A stretch of DNA of 64,000 nt from an uncultured Paracoccaceae bacterium (GTDB lineage: Bacteria > Pseudomonadota > Alphaproteobacteria > Rhodobacterales > Rhodobacteraceae): NCBI GenBank assembly GCA_947495795.1, contig CANMAI010000007.1, positions 1 through 64,000 on the forward strand. The letters run 5' to 3'. The notes beneath the pieces are model-generated. The model did not search any database and was not told the origin of the DNA. It was given only the letters and a program-made list of their open reading frames with translations. Positions 51,825 to 61,298 of the stretch are shown piece after piece. Each line of letters opens with the position of its first letter. The first letter of the stretch is position 1. Both the position numbers and the translations under genes were made by a program.

Positions 51825-52465
51825 TGGCGGAGTTAAAGCACCAATTGCGCCTGTATCTGGTGACGGACAGCCAGTCTTGCACCATGCCAAACCTCATAAC
51901 AACGGTCCGGCTTGCCGTGGCGAACGGTGTTACAATGGTGCAGCTACGTGAAAAAACAGCGACGACCGCACAGAGGGTGCAGATGGCGTTAGCCCTCAAG
52001 GAGATACTTATTGGAACGGGCGTGCCGTTGGTGGTCAATGACGATGTTGCCGCCGCTGTCGCAGCGGATGTTGATGGCACACATATTGGCCAAGGCGACA
52101 TTTCATCTGTGCAAGCACGCGCATTGCTTGGGCCGGACAAAATCCTCGGGCTGTCATGCGAGACTTCGCAAGCGGTGCAAGCTGCTGATCCTGCATTGGT
52201 GGACTATCTTGGCCTTGGCCCCGTGTTCGGTACGGCAACAAAAATCGACCATGCGCAGCCCATTGGCTTTGATGGATTGGCGCAGTTGGTGGCACTTTCA
52301 CCCCTGCCCAATGTCGCGATCGGCGGTCTGAAACCGGCGCATATCAGCGATGTCCACAAAAGCGGGGCAGATGGCATGGCCGTCGTTTCAGCAATTTGCG
52401 GGCAGGCGGATCCTGCCGCCGCGACCCGCGCGTTCAAAGCCCTCATAACGGAGGAAGCACTTTGA
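51824..52465 (+). CDS. thiE: thiamine-phosphate synthase
   Basis: 213 residues, starting at the last base of thiM. LYLVTDSQ, VTMVQLREKTATTAQ, VPLVVNDDVAAA and YLGLGPVFGTATK are ThiE motifs around the pyrophosphate and Mg2+ site. It joins HMP-PP and HET-P into thiamine phosphate. Its stop overlaps thiD. Confidence 0.95.
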   Translation: MAELKHQLRLYLVTDSQSCTMPNLITTVRLAVANGVTMVQLREKTATTAQRVQMALALKEILIGTGVPLVVNDDVAAAVAADVDGTHIGQGDISSVQARALLGPDKILGLSCETSQAVQAADPALVDYLGLGPVFGTATKIDHAQPIGFDGLAQLVALSPLPNVAIGGLKPAHISDVHKSGADGMAVVSAICGQADPAAATRAFKALITEEAL

Positions 52466-53262
52466 TCCCGAATGTCCTTAGCATCGCAGGCTCTGACCCA
52501 TCGGGCGGGGCTGGCATTCAGGCTGACATCAAATCGATATCTGCAAATGGTGCTTTTGCAATGGCCGCAATCACCGCATTGACTGCGCAAAACACCCGAG
52601 GTGTCACGGGTATCCATTTGGTACCGCCTGATTTTGTGCAAAGCCAGATTGACGCAGTTTTTGCAGACATCCGCGTTGATGCTGTGAAAATCGGGATGAT
52701 CGCAAATGCCGAAATTGCAGCCGCCGTGGCGCGCGCGTTGCAACGGCAAACCGGTATTCCTGTTGTTCTTGATCCGGTGATGATCGCAAAAGGTGGCGCT
52801 GAGCTTTTGCAACCGGACGCCGTGAACACCCTGCGCGATGCCTTGTTACCATTGGCCACGATATTGACACCGAACCTGCCCGAAGCGGCGCATTTGCTTG
52901 GCACAATCGTCGCCACCACGCGGGCGCAAATGGCAGAACAAGGCGCGGCTCTTTGCGCGTTCGGGCCACAAGCGGTTTTGATGAAAGGCGGTCATTTATA
53001 CGGGCCGGAGAGCCCTGATTGTCTGGTGACGCAACATGATGTGACCTGGTTTGAGGCAACACGCACCCCGACCAGAAATACCCACGGCACCGGTTGTACG
53101 TTGTCATCGGCACTGGCGGCGCAATTGGCCAATGGGCTGAACCCCGTTGCCGCCACGACCCACGCCAAAGCCTATGTTGCGAACGCCATCGCCAACGCAG
53201 GTGCCCTGTCGGTTGGGTCCGGCGACGGCCCCACACACCACTTCGCCGCCCTTTTAAAATGA
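52462..53262 (+). CDS. thiD: bifunctional HMP kinase/HMP-phosphate kinase
   Basis: 266 residues from a TTG that overlaps the thiE stop, with GGAGG upstream. It has the N-terminal SIAGSDPSGGAGIQADIKS and C-terminal NTHGTGCTLSSALAA motifs of ThiD. It phosphorylates hydroxymethylpyrimidine twice. A 13-base gap precedes thiY. Confidence 0.95.
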   Translation: MIPNVLSIAGSDPSGGAGIQADIKSISANGAFAMAAITALTAQNTRGVTGIHLVPPDFVQSQIDAVFADIRVDAVKIGMIANAEIAAAVARALQRQTGIPVVLDPVMIAKGGAELLQPDAVNTLRDALLPLATILTPNLPEAAHLLGTIVATTRAQMAEQGAALCAFGPQAVLMKGGHLYGPESPDCLVTQHDVTWFEATRTPTRNTHGTGCTLSSALAAQLANGLNPVAATTHAKAYVANAIANAGALSVGSGDGPTHHFAALLK

Positions 53263-53275
53263 AAGTTAAACACCC

Positions 53276-54214
53276 ATGAAATCTATCCTCTTTGCATCTA
53301 TTCTTTCACTCTGTGCGGCCCCCGTTTGGGCACAGGATCGAGTTACGCTTTTGCTGGATTGGTTCGTAAACCCTGATCATGGTCCGGTCATAATCGCGCA
53401 GGAAAAAGGGTATTTCGCTGAACAAAACCTTGCGGTTGAAGTGATCGCCCCTGCGGATCCTTCCGCGCCGCCAAAAATGGTCGCCGCCGGACAGGCCGAC
53501 CTGGCAATTTCGTATCAGCCGCAACTGCATCTGCAAATTCATGAGGGTTTGCCATTGCAGCGGGTTGGCACGCTTGTTGCTACACCGCTGAGTTGTTTGC
53601 TGGTGCTGGCCGATGGGCCCATCGAAACGCCCGCAGATCTAAAAGGGCGCAAGGTTGGCTTTTCTGTCGGTGGTGTGGAAGAAGCGGTCTTGGGGCATGT
53701 GCTCAAAACCCACGGTCTGACGCTGGGCGATGTGGAACTGATCAACGTAAACTGGTCAATGTCGCCATCATTGATGTCAGGCCAAGTCGATGCGGTGATT
53801 GGTGCATTTCGTAATTTTGAGTTGAACCAAATGGATATCGAAGGTGTCCCGGGCCGGTGCTTTTACGTCGAAGAAGAAGGACTGCCACCCTACGATGAGC
53901 TGATTTACGTGGCCAACAAAGACACGATGGACATCGATATGATCCAGCGTCTCCTTGCTGCCACGGAAAAGGCGACGCAATATATCATCAATCATCCCGA
54001 TGAGAGCTGGGAAATCTTTGCAGGCACCGCACCGGAGCTGAATGACGAGCTGAACAAACGCGCATGGGTCGACACAATGCCTCGGTTCGCGCTGCGCCCG
54101 ACCGCGATGGACGTAGGCCGCTATGCGACGTTTGAGGAGTTTTTGCGTGACGCGGGCCTGATCCTTTCGATCAATCCGGTCAGCGACATCGCCATTGATG
54201 TGACAGCACAATGA
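53276..54214 (+). CDS. thiY: ABC transporter substrate-binding protein for pyrimidine thiamine precursor
   Basis: 312 residues with an N-terminal signal peptide (ILFASILSLCAAPVWAQ). It belongs to the ThiY/NMT1 family: VTLLLDWFVNPDHGPVIIAQ and GLPLQRVGTLVATPLSCLLV. It binds formylaminopyrimidine or HMP in the periplasm and feeds ThiX/ThiZ. It overlaps tenA by 4 bases. Confidence 0.92.
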   Translation: MKSILFASILSLCAAPVWAQDRVTLLLDWFVNPDHGPVIIAQEKGYFAEQNLAVEVIAPADPSAPPKMVAAGQADLAISYQPQLHLQIHEGLPLQRVGTLVATPLSCLLVLADGPIETPADLKGRKVGFSVGGVEEAVLGHVLKTHGLTLGDVELINVNWSMSPSLMSGQVDAVIGAFRNFELNQMDIEGVPGRCFYVEEEGLPPYDELIYVANKDTMDIDMIQRLLAATEKATQYIINHPDESWEIFAGTAPELNDELNKRAWVDTMPRFALRPTAMDVGRYATFEEFLRDAGLILSINPVSDIAIDVTAQ

Positions 54215-54897
54215 CCGCGTCACCTTACGGGGCGACCTTCACGCTTTGGCGTGCGGGCTGCCCCGAGCCATGGCACGCCTATACCCATCATCCCTTTGTG
54301 CAAGGCTTGGGTGACGGAACACTGCCCCACGCGTCGTTCCTACATTACCTTGTCCAAGACTACGTCTTCTTAGTGCATTTCTCGCGGGCGTGGTCGCTGG
54401 GTGTCGTAAAGGCCGAAACGCTGGATGAAATGAAGATCTGCGCCGGTACTGTGGATGCTTTGGTCAATCATGAAGTGGCTCTGCACGTCAAAACGTGTGC
54501 GCAAGCTGGTATTGATGAGGCGACGTTATTTGCAGCCAGTGAAGAATTCGAAAACCTCGCTTACACGCGCTACGTCATGGATGCAGGGTTGCAGGGTGAT
54601 TTCCTAGATTTGATGGCCGCTCTTGCCCCGTGCTGTTTTGGGTACGGCGAGATCGGCGCGCGGTTGGCGGAATCAGCCGCCCCCGACACGCCATTTCGCG
54701 AATGGATCGCGACTTATGCTGGCGATGATTATCAAGACGTCATGGTGTCAGTGGGGCAGATGATGGATCGTGCGGTGATACGCCGTCTTGGAGATGATCC
54801 GGCTGGATCGGCGAGGTGGCCGCATTTGCAAGAGCGTTTCACCACGGCCACCCGACTTGAGGTTGCGTTTTGGGACATGGGCATGCGCGGGGCGTGA
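54211..54897 (+). CDS. tenA: aminopyrimidine aminohydrolase TenA
   Basis: 228 residues. TenA/THI-4 family: FVQGLGDGTLPHASFLHYLVQDY, and the active-site Cys in APCCFGYGEIG, the Cys-type TenA. It hydrolyses aminopyrimidine to HMP, for salvage of degraded thiamine. It lies between the transporter genes, confirming the import-salvage role. Confidence 0.93.
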   Translation: MTASPYGATFTLWRAGCPEPWHAYTHHPFVQGLGDGTLPHASFLHYLVQDYVFLVHFSRAWSLGVVKAETLDEMKICAGTVDALVNHEVALHVKTCAQAGIDEATLFAASEEFENLAYTRYVMDAGLQGDFLDLMAALAPCCFGYGEIGARLAESAAPDTPFREWIATYAGDDYQDVMVSVGQMMDRAVIRRLGDDPAGSARWPHLQERFTTATRLEVAFWDMGMRGA

Positions 54898-55619
54898 TAC
54901 AGGCCCCCGCAATCGATGTGCGCGGCACACAGTACATAGACAGCGTTCGCTTGTTTGGACGCATCGATATGCACCTGCCAGCGGGGCAATGGACCTGCGT
55001 TCTGGGGCGTTCTGGTGTGGGGAAATCCACGCTTTTGCGGTTGATTGCTGGGTTGACCTTAGCGGGTGAATTTGAGGGTGATATCACCGCATCTGATGGG
55101 GCGGGCTTGGCACATCGTATCAGTGTCATGGCGCAGTCTGATTTGTTGCTGCCATGGCTTAGCGTGCTTGAAAACACAGTCCTTGGCGCGCGCTTGCGTG
55201 GTCAGACCCCAGATTTTGACAGGGCTGAAAACATGCTGAAACGCGTCGGGCTTGCAGACGACATGTGGAAAAAACCGGGTGCTTTGTCAGGCGGCATGCG
55301 GCAACGCACGGCCCTTGCGCGCACTTTGATGGAAGACCGCCCCGTCGCCCTTTTGGATGAGCCGTTTTCCGCACTGGATGCAAGCACCCGGGCCGATATG
55401 CAGGAACTGGCCGCCGAGGTTCTTTTGGGTAAAACCGTCCTCTTGGTGACGCATGACCCTGCAGAAGCCGTCCGGCTTGGCCACCAGATCATCGTTCTGA
55501 CACCGGATGCGGCCCAACCATGGCCAACCCCTGATATGCCCCCGACCCGCGATCAATATGCCCCTGCAACAGTAGCGTGTCAGGCCGCATTGCTTGCCCA
55601 CCTCAGAGAGATCCGATGA
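54894..55619 (+). CDS. thiZ: ABC transporter ATP-binding protein (thiamine precursor)
   Basis: 241 residues from a GTG overlapping tenA (GTGA). Walker A is GRSGVGKSTLLRL, the signature LSGGMRQRTALARTL, Walker B VALLDEPFSALD, and the switch His in LLVTHDPAEA. It powers uptake with ThiX and ThiY. It overlaps thiX by 4 bases. Confidence 0.93.
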   Translation: MIQAPAIDVRGTQYIDSVRLFGRIDMHLPAGQWTCVLGRSGVGKSTLLRLIAGLTLAGEFEGDITASDGAGLAHRISVMAQSDLLLPWLSVLENTVLGARLRGQTPDFDRAENMLKRVGLADDMWKKPGALSGGMRQRTALARTLMEDRPVALLDEPFSALDASTRADMQELAAEVLLGKTVLLVTHDPAEAVRLGHQIIVLTPDAAQPWPTPDMPPTRDQYAPATVACQAALLAHLREIR

Positions 55620-56347
55620 CACGTATTCGCTATGCCTTAGGGGCCTGCGCATTTGCATTGCTGCTTTGGCAGGGAATTGTATGGGTCACAGGCGTGCCAT
55701 CATTCATTCTGCCATCGCCTTTGCGGGTTGCGCAGGCTGCGCTGGACAATCGTGTGCTCATTGCTGAAAACGCGTTGGTGACCGCAACTGAGGTGATCCT
55801 CGGCCTAATCATCGGCACTGTCTTAGGCGCGGTTACCGCGATCCAGTTGGCCAACTCAGACCGGTTGCACCGTTTGGTCATGCCGCTGCTGATCTTTACC
55901 CAAGCAGTCCCGGTCTTTGCCTTGGCCCCGATCCTGACGCTTTGGTTTGGCTATGGCATTGCGTCCAAGGTTGTCATGGCTGTTCTGATTATCTATTTTC
56001 CGGTCACGTCTGCATTTTATGACGGGTTGACGCGGGTGCCTGCGGATATCTTGGATATGGCCAAAACCATGGGCGGCACCAAGCGCCAGATCATGCGCCG
56101 CATCAAAATCCCCCATGCTTTGCCGTCTTTAGGGACTGGACTAAAACTGGCCGCGGTCTATGCCCCCATCGGCGCGGTAATCGGCGAATGGGTCGGGGCG
56201 TCCAAAGGGTTGGGCTACCTAATGCTGCTGGCCAATGGCCGAGCCAAAACAGACCTAATGTTCGCAAGCCTCTTCACGCTTGCGATCATGACATTGCTTT
56301 TGCATCTGGCGGTTATCAAAGCATCAGACTACCTGCGCAAATCTTGA
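55616..56347 (+). CDS. thiX: ABC transporter permease (thiamine precursor)
   Basis: 243 residues from the ATGA overlap with thiZ. About six membrane helices, with the EAA-type loop around LDMAKTMGGTKRQIMRRIKIP, typical of the SsuC/TauC permease family. It is the last gene of the operon, followed by a terminator. Confidence 0.92.
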   Translation: MTRIRYALGACAFALLLWQGIVWVTGVPSFILPSPLRVAQAALDNRVLIAENALVTATEVILGLIIGTVLGAVTAIQLANSDRLHRLVMPLLIFTQAVPVFALAPILTLWFGYGIASKVVMAVLIIYFPVTSAFYDGLTRVPADILDMAKTMGGTKRQIMRRIKIPHALPSLGTGLKLAAVYAPIGAVIGEWVGASKGLGYLMLLANGRAKTDLMFASLFTLAIMTLLLHLAVIKASDYLRKS

Positions 56348-56420
56348 GCCTTTGGTGCAGCAGAGTCATCCACACACGCCGTTCGCTGCAAAGCAGAAAA
56401 CGGCCGGAACGGGCTCGGAG

Positions 56421-56456
56421 CAGACCTTCGCCGCATCCCGCACGAAGGTCTGTTTT
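56421..56456 (+). terminator. terminator of the thiamine operon
   Basis: CAGACCTTCG (56421-56430) pairs with CGAAGGTCTG (56443-56452), a perfect 10-bp stem with a 12-base loop, then TTTT. It lies 75 bases after thiX. Confidence 0.88.
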
Positions 56457-56521
56457 CCATGTGGGTTACTGTCGTGATGGAAAGGTCAAGGGTATCTGAC
56501 GCTTCACATCGGGCGAAAATG

Positions 56522-57547
56522 TCAGCGCCGTCCTTTCTTCTTCATCGCAGATTTCACGCGTTTGCCGAACGCCCTGTCCCGCGTGTGCCGCTCCGCCACG
56601 GTTTCGGAGTTGAACCTGTCTTCCCGCAACAGCTTCTGCCAGCGCCGCAGCCTGTCGGGTTCAAGGTCACCTGCCTCAATCGCTGCCTGCACTGCGCAGC
56701 CTGGCTCGCTCTCATGCGCACAATCGGAGAATTTGCACGCCTCTGCCAGATCGCTCAGATCGGCAAACACCCGATCAATCCCCTCGGCACTACCGTAAAG
56801 CTGCAATTCCCGCATCCCTGGCGTGTCGATCAGCCAGCCCCCGGCCAGCGTGCGGTGCAGGCTCCGCGCCGTCGTGGTATGCCGCCCCTTCGCATCATCC
56901 TCGCGGATGCCCTGCGTGGCGGCATCATGTCCTGTCAGCCCGTTCAGAATGGTCGATTTCCCCACCCCGGAAGAGCCGACAAGCGCCGCCGTCTCGCCCT
57001 CTCTCAGCCAGGGATGCAGAAGCTTCAGCTCATCGGGATCCCGCGCATTGATCGTAATGGCGGTTGCCAGCGGCGAGAGGCGCTCGGCCACTTTACGGTA
57101 TTCCGCCGTATCCTCGGCCAGATCGGCCTTGGTCAGCACGATCACAGGCAGCACGCCGCCGCTCGCTGCCAGAGCCAGATAACGCTCCAGCCGCGCAGGG
57201 TTGAAATCGGCATTGCAGGAGGTGACGATCAACAGTGTATCGACATTCGCCGCCAGAAGCTGCGCCTTCGCCTCGTGGCCTGCAGCCCTTCGCTGCAGAA
57301 ACGTGCGGCGTTCCAGCACCGCAGCCACGGAACGGCCATCCATCAGCACCCAATCACCCACGGCAACATCGCCTGTGGAAAGCGTCGCTGGCAGCGTTAG
57401 CACCACGCTTTCCGGGGCCAAAGCCACCACCCTGTCCCGGTGTACATCGCTCACCCGCGCGGGCCGCAAATGTTCAAGTGTTTCCGCATCGCATTGATCA
57501 CGGAAATGCGCCGACCATCCGAGGCCGGCAAGATCTTCAGAATTCAT
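56522..57547 (-). CDS. rsgA: ribosome small-subunit GTPase RsgA
   Basis: 341 residues from the ATG at 57547. Circularly permuted GTPase order is visible: VLTKADLAED (G4), then VGSSGVGKSTILNGL (G1), then DTPGMRELQL (G3). A C-terminal zinc finger CKFSDCAHESEPGC follows. It helps mature 30S subunits. It is divergent from the small gene at 57568. Confidence 0.95.
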   Translation of the reverse strand: MNSEDLAGLGWSAHFRDQCDAETLEHLRPARVSDVHRDRVVALAPESVVLTLPATLSTGDVAVGDWVLMDGRSVAAVLERRTFLQRRAAGHEAKAQLLAANVDTLLIVTSCNADFNPARLERYLALAASGGVLPVIVLTKADLAEDTAEYRKVAERLSPLATAITINARDPDELKLLHPWLREGETAALVGSSGVGKSTILNGLTGHDAATQGIREDDAKGRHTTTARSLHRTLAGGWLIDTPGMRELQLYGSAEGIDRVFADLSDLAEACKFSDCAHESEPGCAVQAAIEAGDLEPDRLRRWQKLLREDRFNSETVAERHTRDRAFGKRVKSAMKKKGRR

Positions 57548-57567
57548 TGGATCTGCCCTTGTAAGAC

Positions 57568-57858
57568 ATGAGTAAACAACAGCCAAAAGCCGCTGCAACG
57601 GTCTGTCATCGGGCGCGAATGCCTATATCAGCAGGCCGCCCGGAGGGTGATTGCAATCTCTGCCATAAACGCCTCCAGTGCAAAAAAGGGCCGGGTTTGT
57701 TCCCGGTCACCCCCATTATAAGCAATGCGCACGGCATGGCAAACCCGCTGCCCGCCTTATGGTGTCGCATGTGCTCCATGGCCCACAGATACCAGCGCAT
57801 GCGGTGCTATGACACGCCGGAAGAGGCTGCGTTTAGAGGCCAGACCATCTATCCTTAA
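57568..57858 (+). CDS. small Cys-rich hypothetical protein
   Basis: 96 residues, basic, with CNLCHKRLQC and LWCRMCSMAHRYQRMRCYD, suggesting a zinc- or metal-binding site. No family is recognised, and the opposite strand also has an open frame. The spacing to rsgA (20 bases, divergent) leaves little promoter room, so this call is weak. Confidence 0.4.
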   Translation: MSKQQPKAAATVCHRARMPISAGRPEGDCNLCHKRLQCKKGPGLFPVTPIISNAHGMANPLPALWCRMCSMAHRYQRMRCYDTPEEAAFRGQTIYP

Positions 57859-57879
57859 CGCGTCAGTTCTTTCAGGAGG

Positions 57880-58356
57880 TTGTCCGGAATGACGCACCAG
57901 GTCTTGCCCGCCGCGCTGCCCGCAAAAAGTGCCCTTGCCCGCCGTATAGCCCCAACTGATTTTCTGGATTGCTTTGTTGTACCCTCCGATATGCGGCCGC
58001 GCGAGGCGGCGGAAATCATCACGGATTTCCCCGGCTGGGCCCGCTTTCTTCTCGTGATCCGCCGGATCGTCACCACACCCTTCGGGCTCTCCAACGATGG
58101 GCCGGACGCGCCGGACAAGCTGGGCGCGTTCCCTGTGGAAAGCGAGACAGAAAGCGAAGTGATTGCGGGCTTCAATGACAAGCATCTCGACTTTCGAGTG
58201 TCGGTTCTTTCCGAACGGGGCCGGATTTTTCTGGCGACATGGGTGCATCCGCACAATATCGGTGGAAAGCTCTATCTCCGGGCAATCCTGCCGTTCCATA
58301 TCATGATCGCCCGCAATGCGCTGGCCCGGGTTGCCGCCACACCACTCCGGGGCTAG
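57880..58356 (+). CDS. DUF2867 family protein
   Basis: 158 residues. The C-terminal half, HLDFRVSVLSERG then THNIGGKLYLRAILPFHIMI-like residues (WVHPHNIGGKLYLRAILPFH), matches DUF2867, proposed to be a ligand-binding (SRPBCC-like) domain. Function unknown. It lies between the Cys-rich protein and ytoQ. Confidence 0.82.
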   Translation: MSGMTHQVLPAALPAKSALARRIAPTDFLDCFVVPSDMRPREAAEIITDFPGWARFLLVIRRIVTTPFGLSNDGPDAPDKLGAFPVESETESEVIAGFNDKHLDFRVSVLSERGRIFLATWVHPHNIGGKLYLRAILPFHIMIARNALARVAATPLRG

Positions 58357-58375
58357 ATCTTTTCCGGTTTCGATT

Positions 58376-58420
58376 GGATCGCCAAAAGCCTGCCACGCTC
58401 TCGGGCTTTTGGCGAAAAGG
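58376..58420 (+). repeat. dispersed palindromic repeat 2, copy D
   Basis: GGATCGCCAAAAGCCTGCCACGC, TCTC, GGGCTTTTGGCGAAAAGG. GCCAAAAGCC pairs with GGGCTTTTGGC to make a strong hairpin directly after the DUF2867 stop. It matches 30197-30248 closely. It could also serve as a terminator, but no T-tract follows. Confidence 0.6.
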
Positions 58421-58527
58421 GCTTTCCGAATGTTCTGGAAGCGCTATCGCGGAGCCGCACTGCCCTTGCCTTTTGCCCGTCGCGCCAGCAGATATATGCC
58501 CGAAGCCAACTTCCAAGGAGAAGCCAC

Positions 58528-58983
58528 ATGACCCTTTCCGTATACCTTTCCGGCGAGATCCACACCGATTGGCGCGAGGAGATCATGGCAGGCACCAAGA
58601 CCGCAGGGCTGGACGTCGTCTTCTCCGCGCCTGTCACGGATCACGGGGCCTCGGATGATTGCGGTGTCGCGATCCTTGGTGCAGAGCCAAACAAGTTCTG
58701 GCACGATCACAAGGGTGCCAAGCTGAATGCGATGCGCACCCGCAAGGGCATCGAGGACGCCGATATCGTGGTTGTGCGCTTTGGCGAGAAGTACAAGCAG
58801 TGGAACGCGGCGTTTGATGCGGGAATGGCCGCAGCACTCGGCAAATCCCTAATCGTTCTCCACGGGCCGGAACATCAGCACCCGCTGAAGGAGGTGGACG
58901 CCGCAGCGTTGGCCGTGGCGGAGAGGCCTGAGCAGGTCGTCCAGATGCTCACCTATATCGAAAACGGCTCCTTGCCCGGCTGA
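58528..58983 (+). CDS. ytoQ: YtoQ family protein
   Basis: 151 residues; AAGGAGAAG upstream. The full length matches YtoQ: SVYLSGEIHTDWREEI, PVTDHGASDDCG and EDADIVVVRFGEKYKQWN. It is related to nucleoside 2-deoxyribosyltransferase-like folds. Its function is not established. Confidence 0.88.
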   Translation: MTLSVYLSGEIHTDWREEIMAGTKTAGLDVVFSAPVTDHGASDDCGVAILGAEPNKFWHDHKGAKLNAMRTRKGIEDADIVVVRFGEKYKQWNAAFDAGMAAALGKSLIVLHGPEHQHPLKEVDAAALAVAERPEQVVQMLTYIENGSLPG

Positions 58984-58987
58984 ACCG

Positions 58988-59533
58988 TCAGTCGGGCCCG
59001 GCCTGCCCCACCCAGTCCGCGATGATCCGCGCAGCCTCCGGGGCGGCCAGCGCTGTCACGTCAAGCTGCAGGCATCTCTCCAATGTGGCACCGGAAAGTG
59101 CTGCGCCACCCGCATGGTTCCGCGTGGCCAGCTCCGGGTCCTGCGGCTTTCGCTTTGCCCGCCGCTCCGGGCTTTCGATCCGCCGCCTGTTTTCCTCCAA
59201 ATCGCAGAGAAGATGCACCATAAAAAGTGGCCCGCGATCCGCTGCCAACGCCGCAATACGTTTCCAAAGCTCCGCACTGCGGCTGCTCCTTTCTGTCAGA
59301 ATATCCGTCAGGATAACCGGTACCTCGCGCGGCAACGCGCGGATCAGCGGATCCGCGATCCCCTGAACATCCCGCACTGCCTTGTAGAACGCTTCAGAGC
59401 GGAACTCCGTCAGCGCAAAGGCCACGTTGTAGATGCTGTGATTGTCCAGAAGGCGCGCATCCAACCGCTCCGCAAGCGCCTGCCCGATGGTCAGCTTGCC
59501 CACACCGGGATATCCGTTCAGAACAATCAGCAT
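58988..59533 (-). CDS. P-loop kinase-like ATPase
   Basis: 181 residues. Walker A is NGYPGVGKLTIGQAL. Further features (DNHSIYNV, HLLCDLEENRRRI) fit the small AAA-type/adenylylsulfate- or shikimate-kinase-like group with a lid of Arg residues. The substrate is unknown. It is convergent with ytoQ, with a 4-base gap. Confidence 0.75.
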   Translation of the reverse strand: MLIVLNGYPGVGKLTIGQALAERLDARLLDNHSIYNVAFALTEFRSEAFYKAVRDVQGIADPLIRALPREVPVILTDILTERSSRSAELWKRIAALAADRGPLFMVHLLCDLEENRRRIESPERRAKRKPQDPELATRNHAGGAALSGATLERCLQLDVTALAAPEAARIIADWVGQAGPD

Positions 59534-59675
59534 TCGGCCCCCTCGCGCCCGCTTTCAAAGCGTATCGCAGCTAAAATCCGCTGCATTTCGTCACGTTCCC
59601 GCGAACTCCTCTTTCGGGGAATCGGGCACCCCGTTACGGTCACGCCTATGCGATCACAGAGCGGGGAAAATTGCG

Positions 59676-61298
59676 ATGGAATTTGACTATGTGATCGCAG
59701 GCGGCGGCTCGGCCGGCGCAACGCTCGCAGCACGCCTCTCGGAGGAACCGGGCGTTACCGTCTGCCTGATCGAGGCGGGCGGAGAGGGTGATGGCCTGTT
59801 GGTGCGCGCACCCTTCCTTGTGGCCGCGATGATCTCCGGGAAACCGAAGATCAACAACTGGGCGTTCGAGACAACACCCCAACCCTTCCTCAACTACCGT
59901 CGCGGGTATCAGCCGCGCGGCAAGGCGCTCGGCGGCTCGTCGGCGATCAACGCCATGCTCTATCTGCGCGGTCAACCCGCGGATTACGATGGCTGGGCAG
60001 CAGAGGGTGCGACGGGCTGGGGCTGGCAGGATGTTCTGCCCTATTTCCGCAAGGCGGAGAACAACATCCGAGGCGCGGATGATCTCCACGGCGCGGATGG
60101 ACCGCTGCATGTTGCCGATCAGCGCAGCCCACGGCCGATTACAGAGGCGTTTCTGGAGGCGGCAGAGGCCGAGGGCCTCACCGGACGGGAGGATTTCAAC
60201 GGGGCGGAACAGGAAGGCGCGGGCCTCTATCAGGTCACCCAGTTTCACGATGAGAAAAGGCAGGGGGAGCGCTGCTCGGCGGCTGCTGCCTATCTTCACC
60301 CTCTGGAAGATACGCGCCGCAACCTCACGCAGATCCTGCGGGCACATATCACGCGGATCGAGATCGAGGAGGGCAGGGCGACGGGCCTCACATATACCAA
60401 GATGGGGGCCACCTTCACGGTGAAGGCGCGGCGCGAAGTGATTGTTGCCGCAGGCGCTTTCGGCTCGCCACAGCTTCTGATGCTTTCCGGCATCGGCCCG
60501 GGGGCCGCCCTTCAGGAAAAGGGCATAGCCGTGCGCCACGATCTTCCGGGTGTCGGCCAGAACCTTCAGGATCATCTCGATTACATCACCAGCTACCGCT
60601 CCCCCCGGCGCGATGTTGTGGGTCTCACACCCGGCGGGATCTTTCAGATCATTCGGCAGGGCCGCCAGTGGCGCGAAGATGGCAGCGGGCTGATCTCCTC
60701 CCCATTGGCCGAGGGCGGCGCGTTCTTCAGATCGAGCCCGGAGGTGGCCCGGCCCGACCTCCAGCTCCATTTCGTGATCGGCATGGTCGATGATCATATG
60801 CGCAAGCTTCACTATGGCTACGGGTTCAGTTGCCATGTCTGCGCGCTCCGCCCCGAAAGCCGGGGCAGCGTGGGCCTGCGCGATGCGGATCCGATGTCGC
60901 CCCCGAAGATCAACCCCAACTCCCTCTCCGCCCCGGCGGATGAGACTGTTCTGCTGCGCGGGGCGAAAGCGATGCGCCGCATTCTTGGCCAGTCGGCACT
61001 GGCGCCCTGGCGCGGAAAGGAGCTTCATCCGCTGGAGGCAGAGGATGATGCGGCCATGATGGAAGATATCCGCGACCGGGCAGACAGCATCTACCACCCG
61101 GTCGGGACTTGCAGGATGGGCAGCGACGATTTGGCTGTGGTGGACCCTGATTTGAAGGTGCGGGGTGTGGAGGGGCTGCGCGTTGTGGATGCCTCCGTCA
61201 TGCCGCGAATCACCTCCGGCAACACCAATGCACCAACCATCATGATCGCCGAAAAGGCGGCAGATCTCATTCTCGGCCGCGAAAGCGTTTCGCCCTGA
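59676..61298 (+). CDS. GMC family oxidoreductase (choline dehydrogenase-like)
   Basis: 540 residues from the ATG at 59676. The FAD motif YVIAGGGSAGATLAARLSE is at the N-terminus, GKALGGSSAINAM follows, and the C-terminal active-site region has HPVGTCRMG and DASVMPRITSGNTNAPTIMI. It oxidises an alcohol, perhaps choline or a polyethylene-glycol-like compound. Its last codons lie in repeat copy B. Confidence 0.92.
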   Translation: MEFDYVIAGGGSAGATLAARLSEEPGVTVCLIEAGGEGDGLLVRAPFLVAAMISGKPKINNWAFETTPQPFLNYRRGYQPRGKALGGSSAINAMLYLRGQPADYDGWAAEGATGWGWQDVLPYFRKAENNIRGADDLHGADGPLHVADQRSPRPITEAFLEAAEAEGLTGREDFNGAEQEGAGLYQVTQFHDEKRQGERCSAAAAYLHPLEDTRRNLTQILRAHITRIEIEEGRATGLTYTKMGATFTVKARREVIVAAGAFGSPQLLMLSGIGPGAALQEKGIAVRHDLPGVGQNLQDHLDYITSYRSPRRDVVGLTPGGIFQIIRQGRQWREDGSGLISSPLAEGGAFFRSSPEVARPDLQLHFVIGMVDDHMRKLHYGYGFSCHVCALRPESRGSVGLRDADPMSPPKINPNSLSAPADETVLLRGAKAMRRILGQSALAPWRGKELHPLEAEDDAAMMEDIRDRADSIYHPVGTCRMGSDDLAVVDPDLKVRGVEGLRVVDASVMPRITSGNTNAPTIMIAEKAADLILGRESVSP

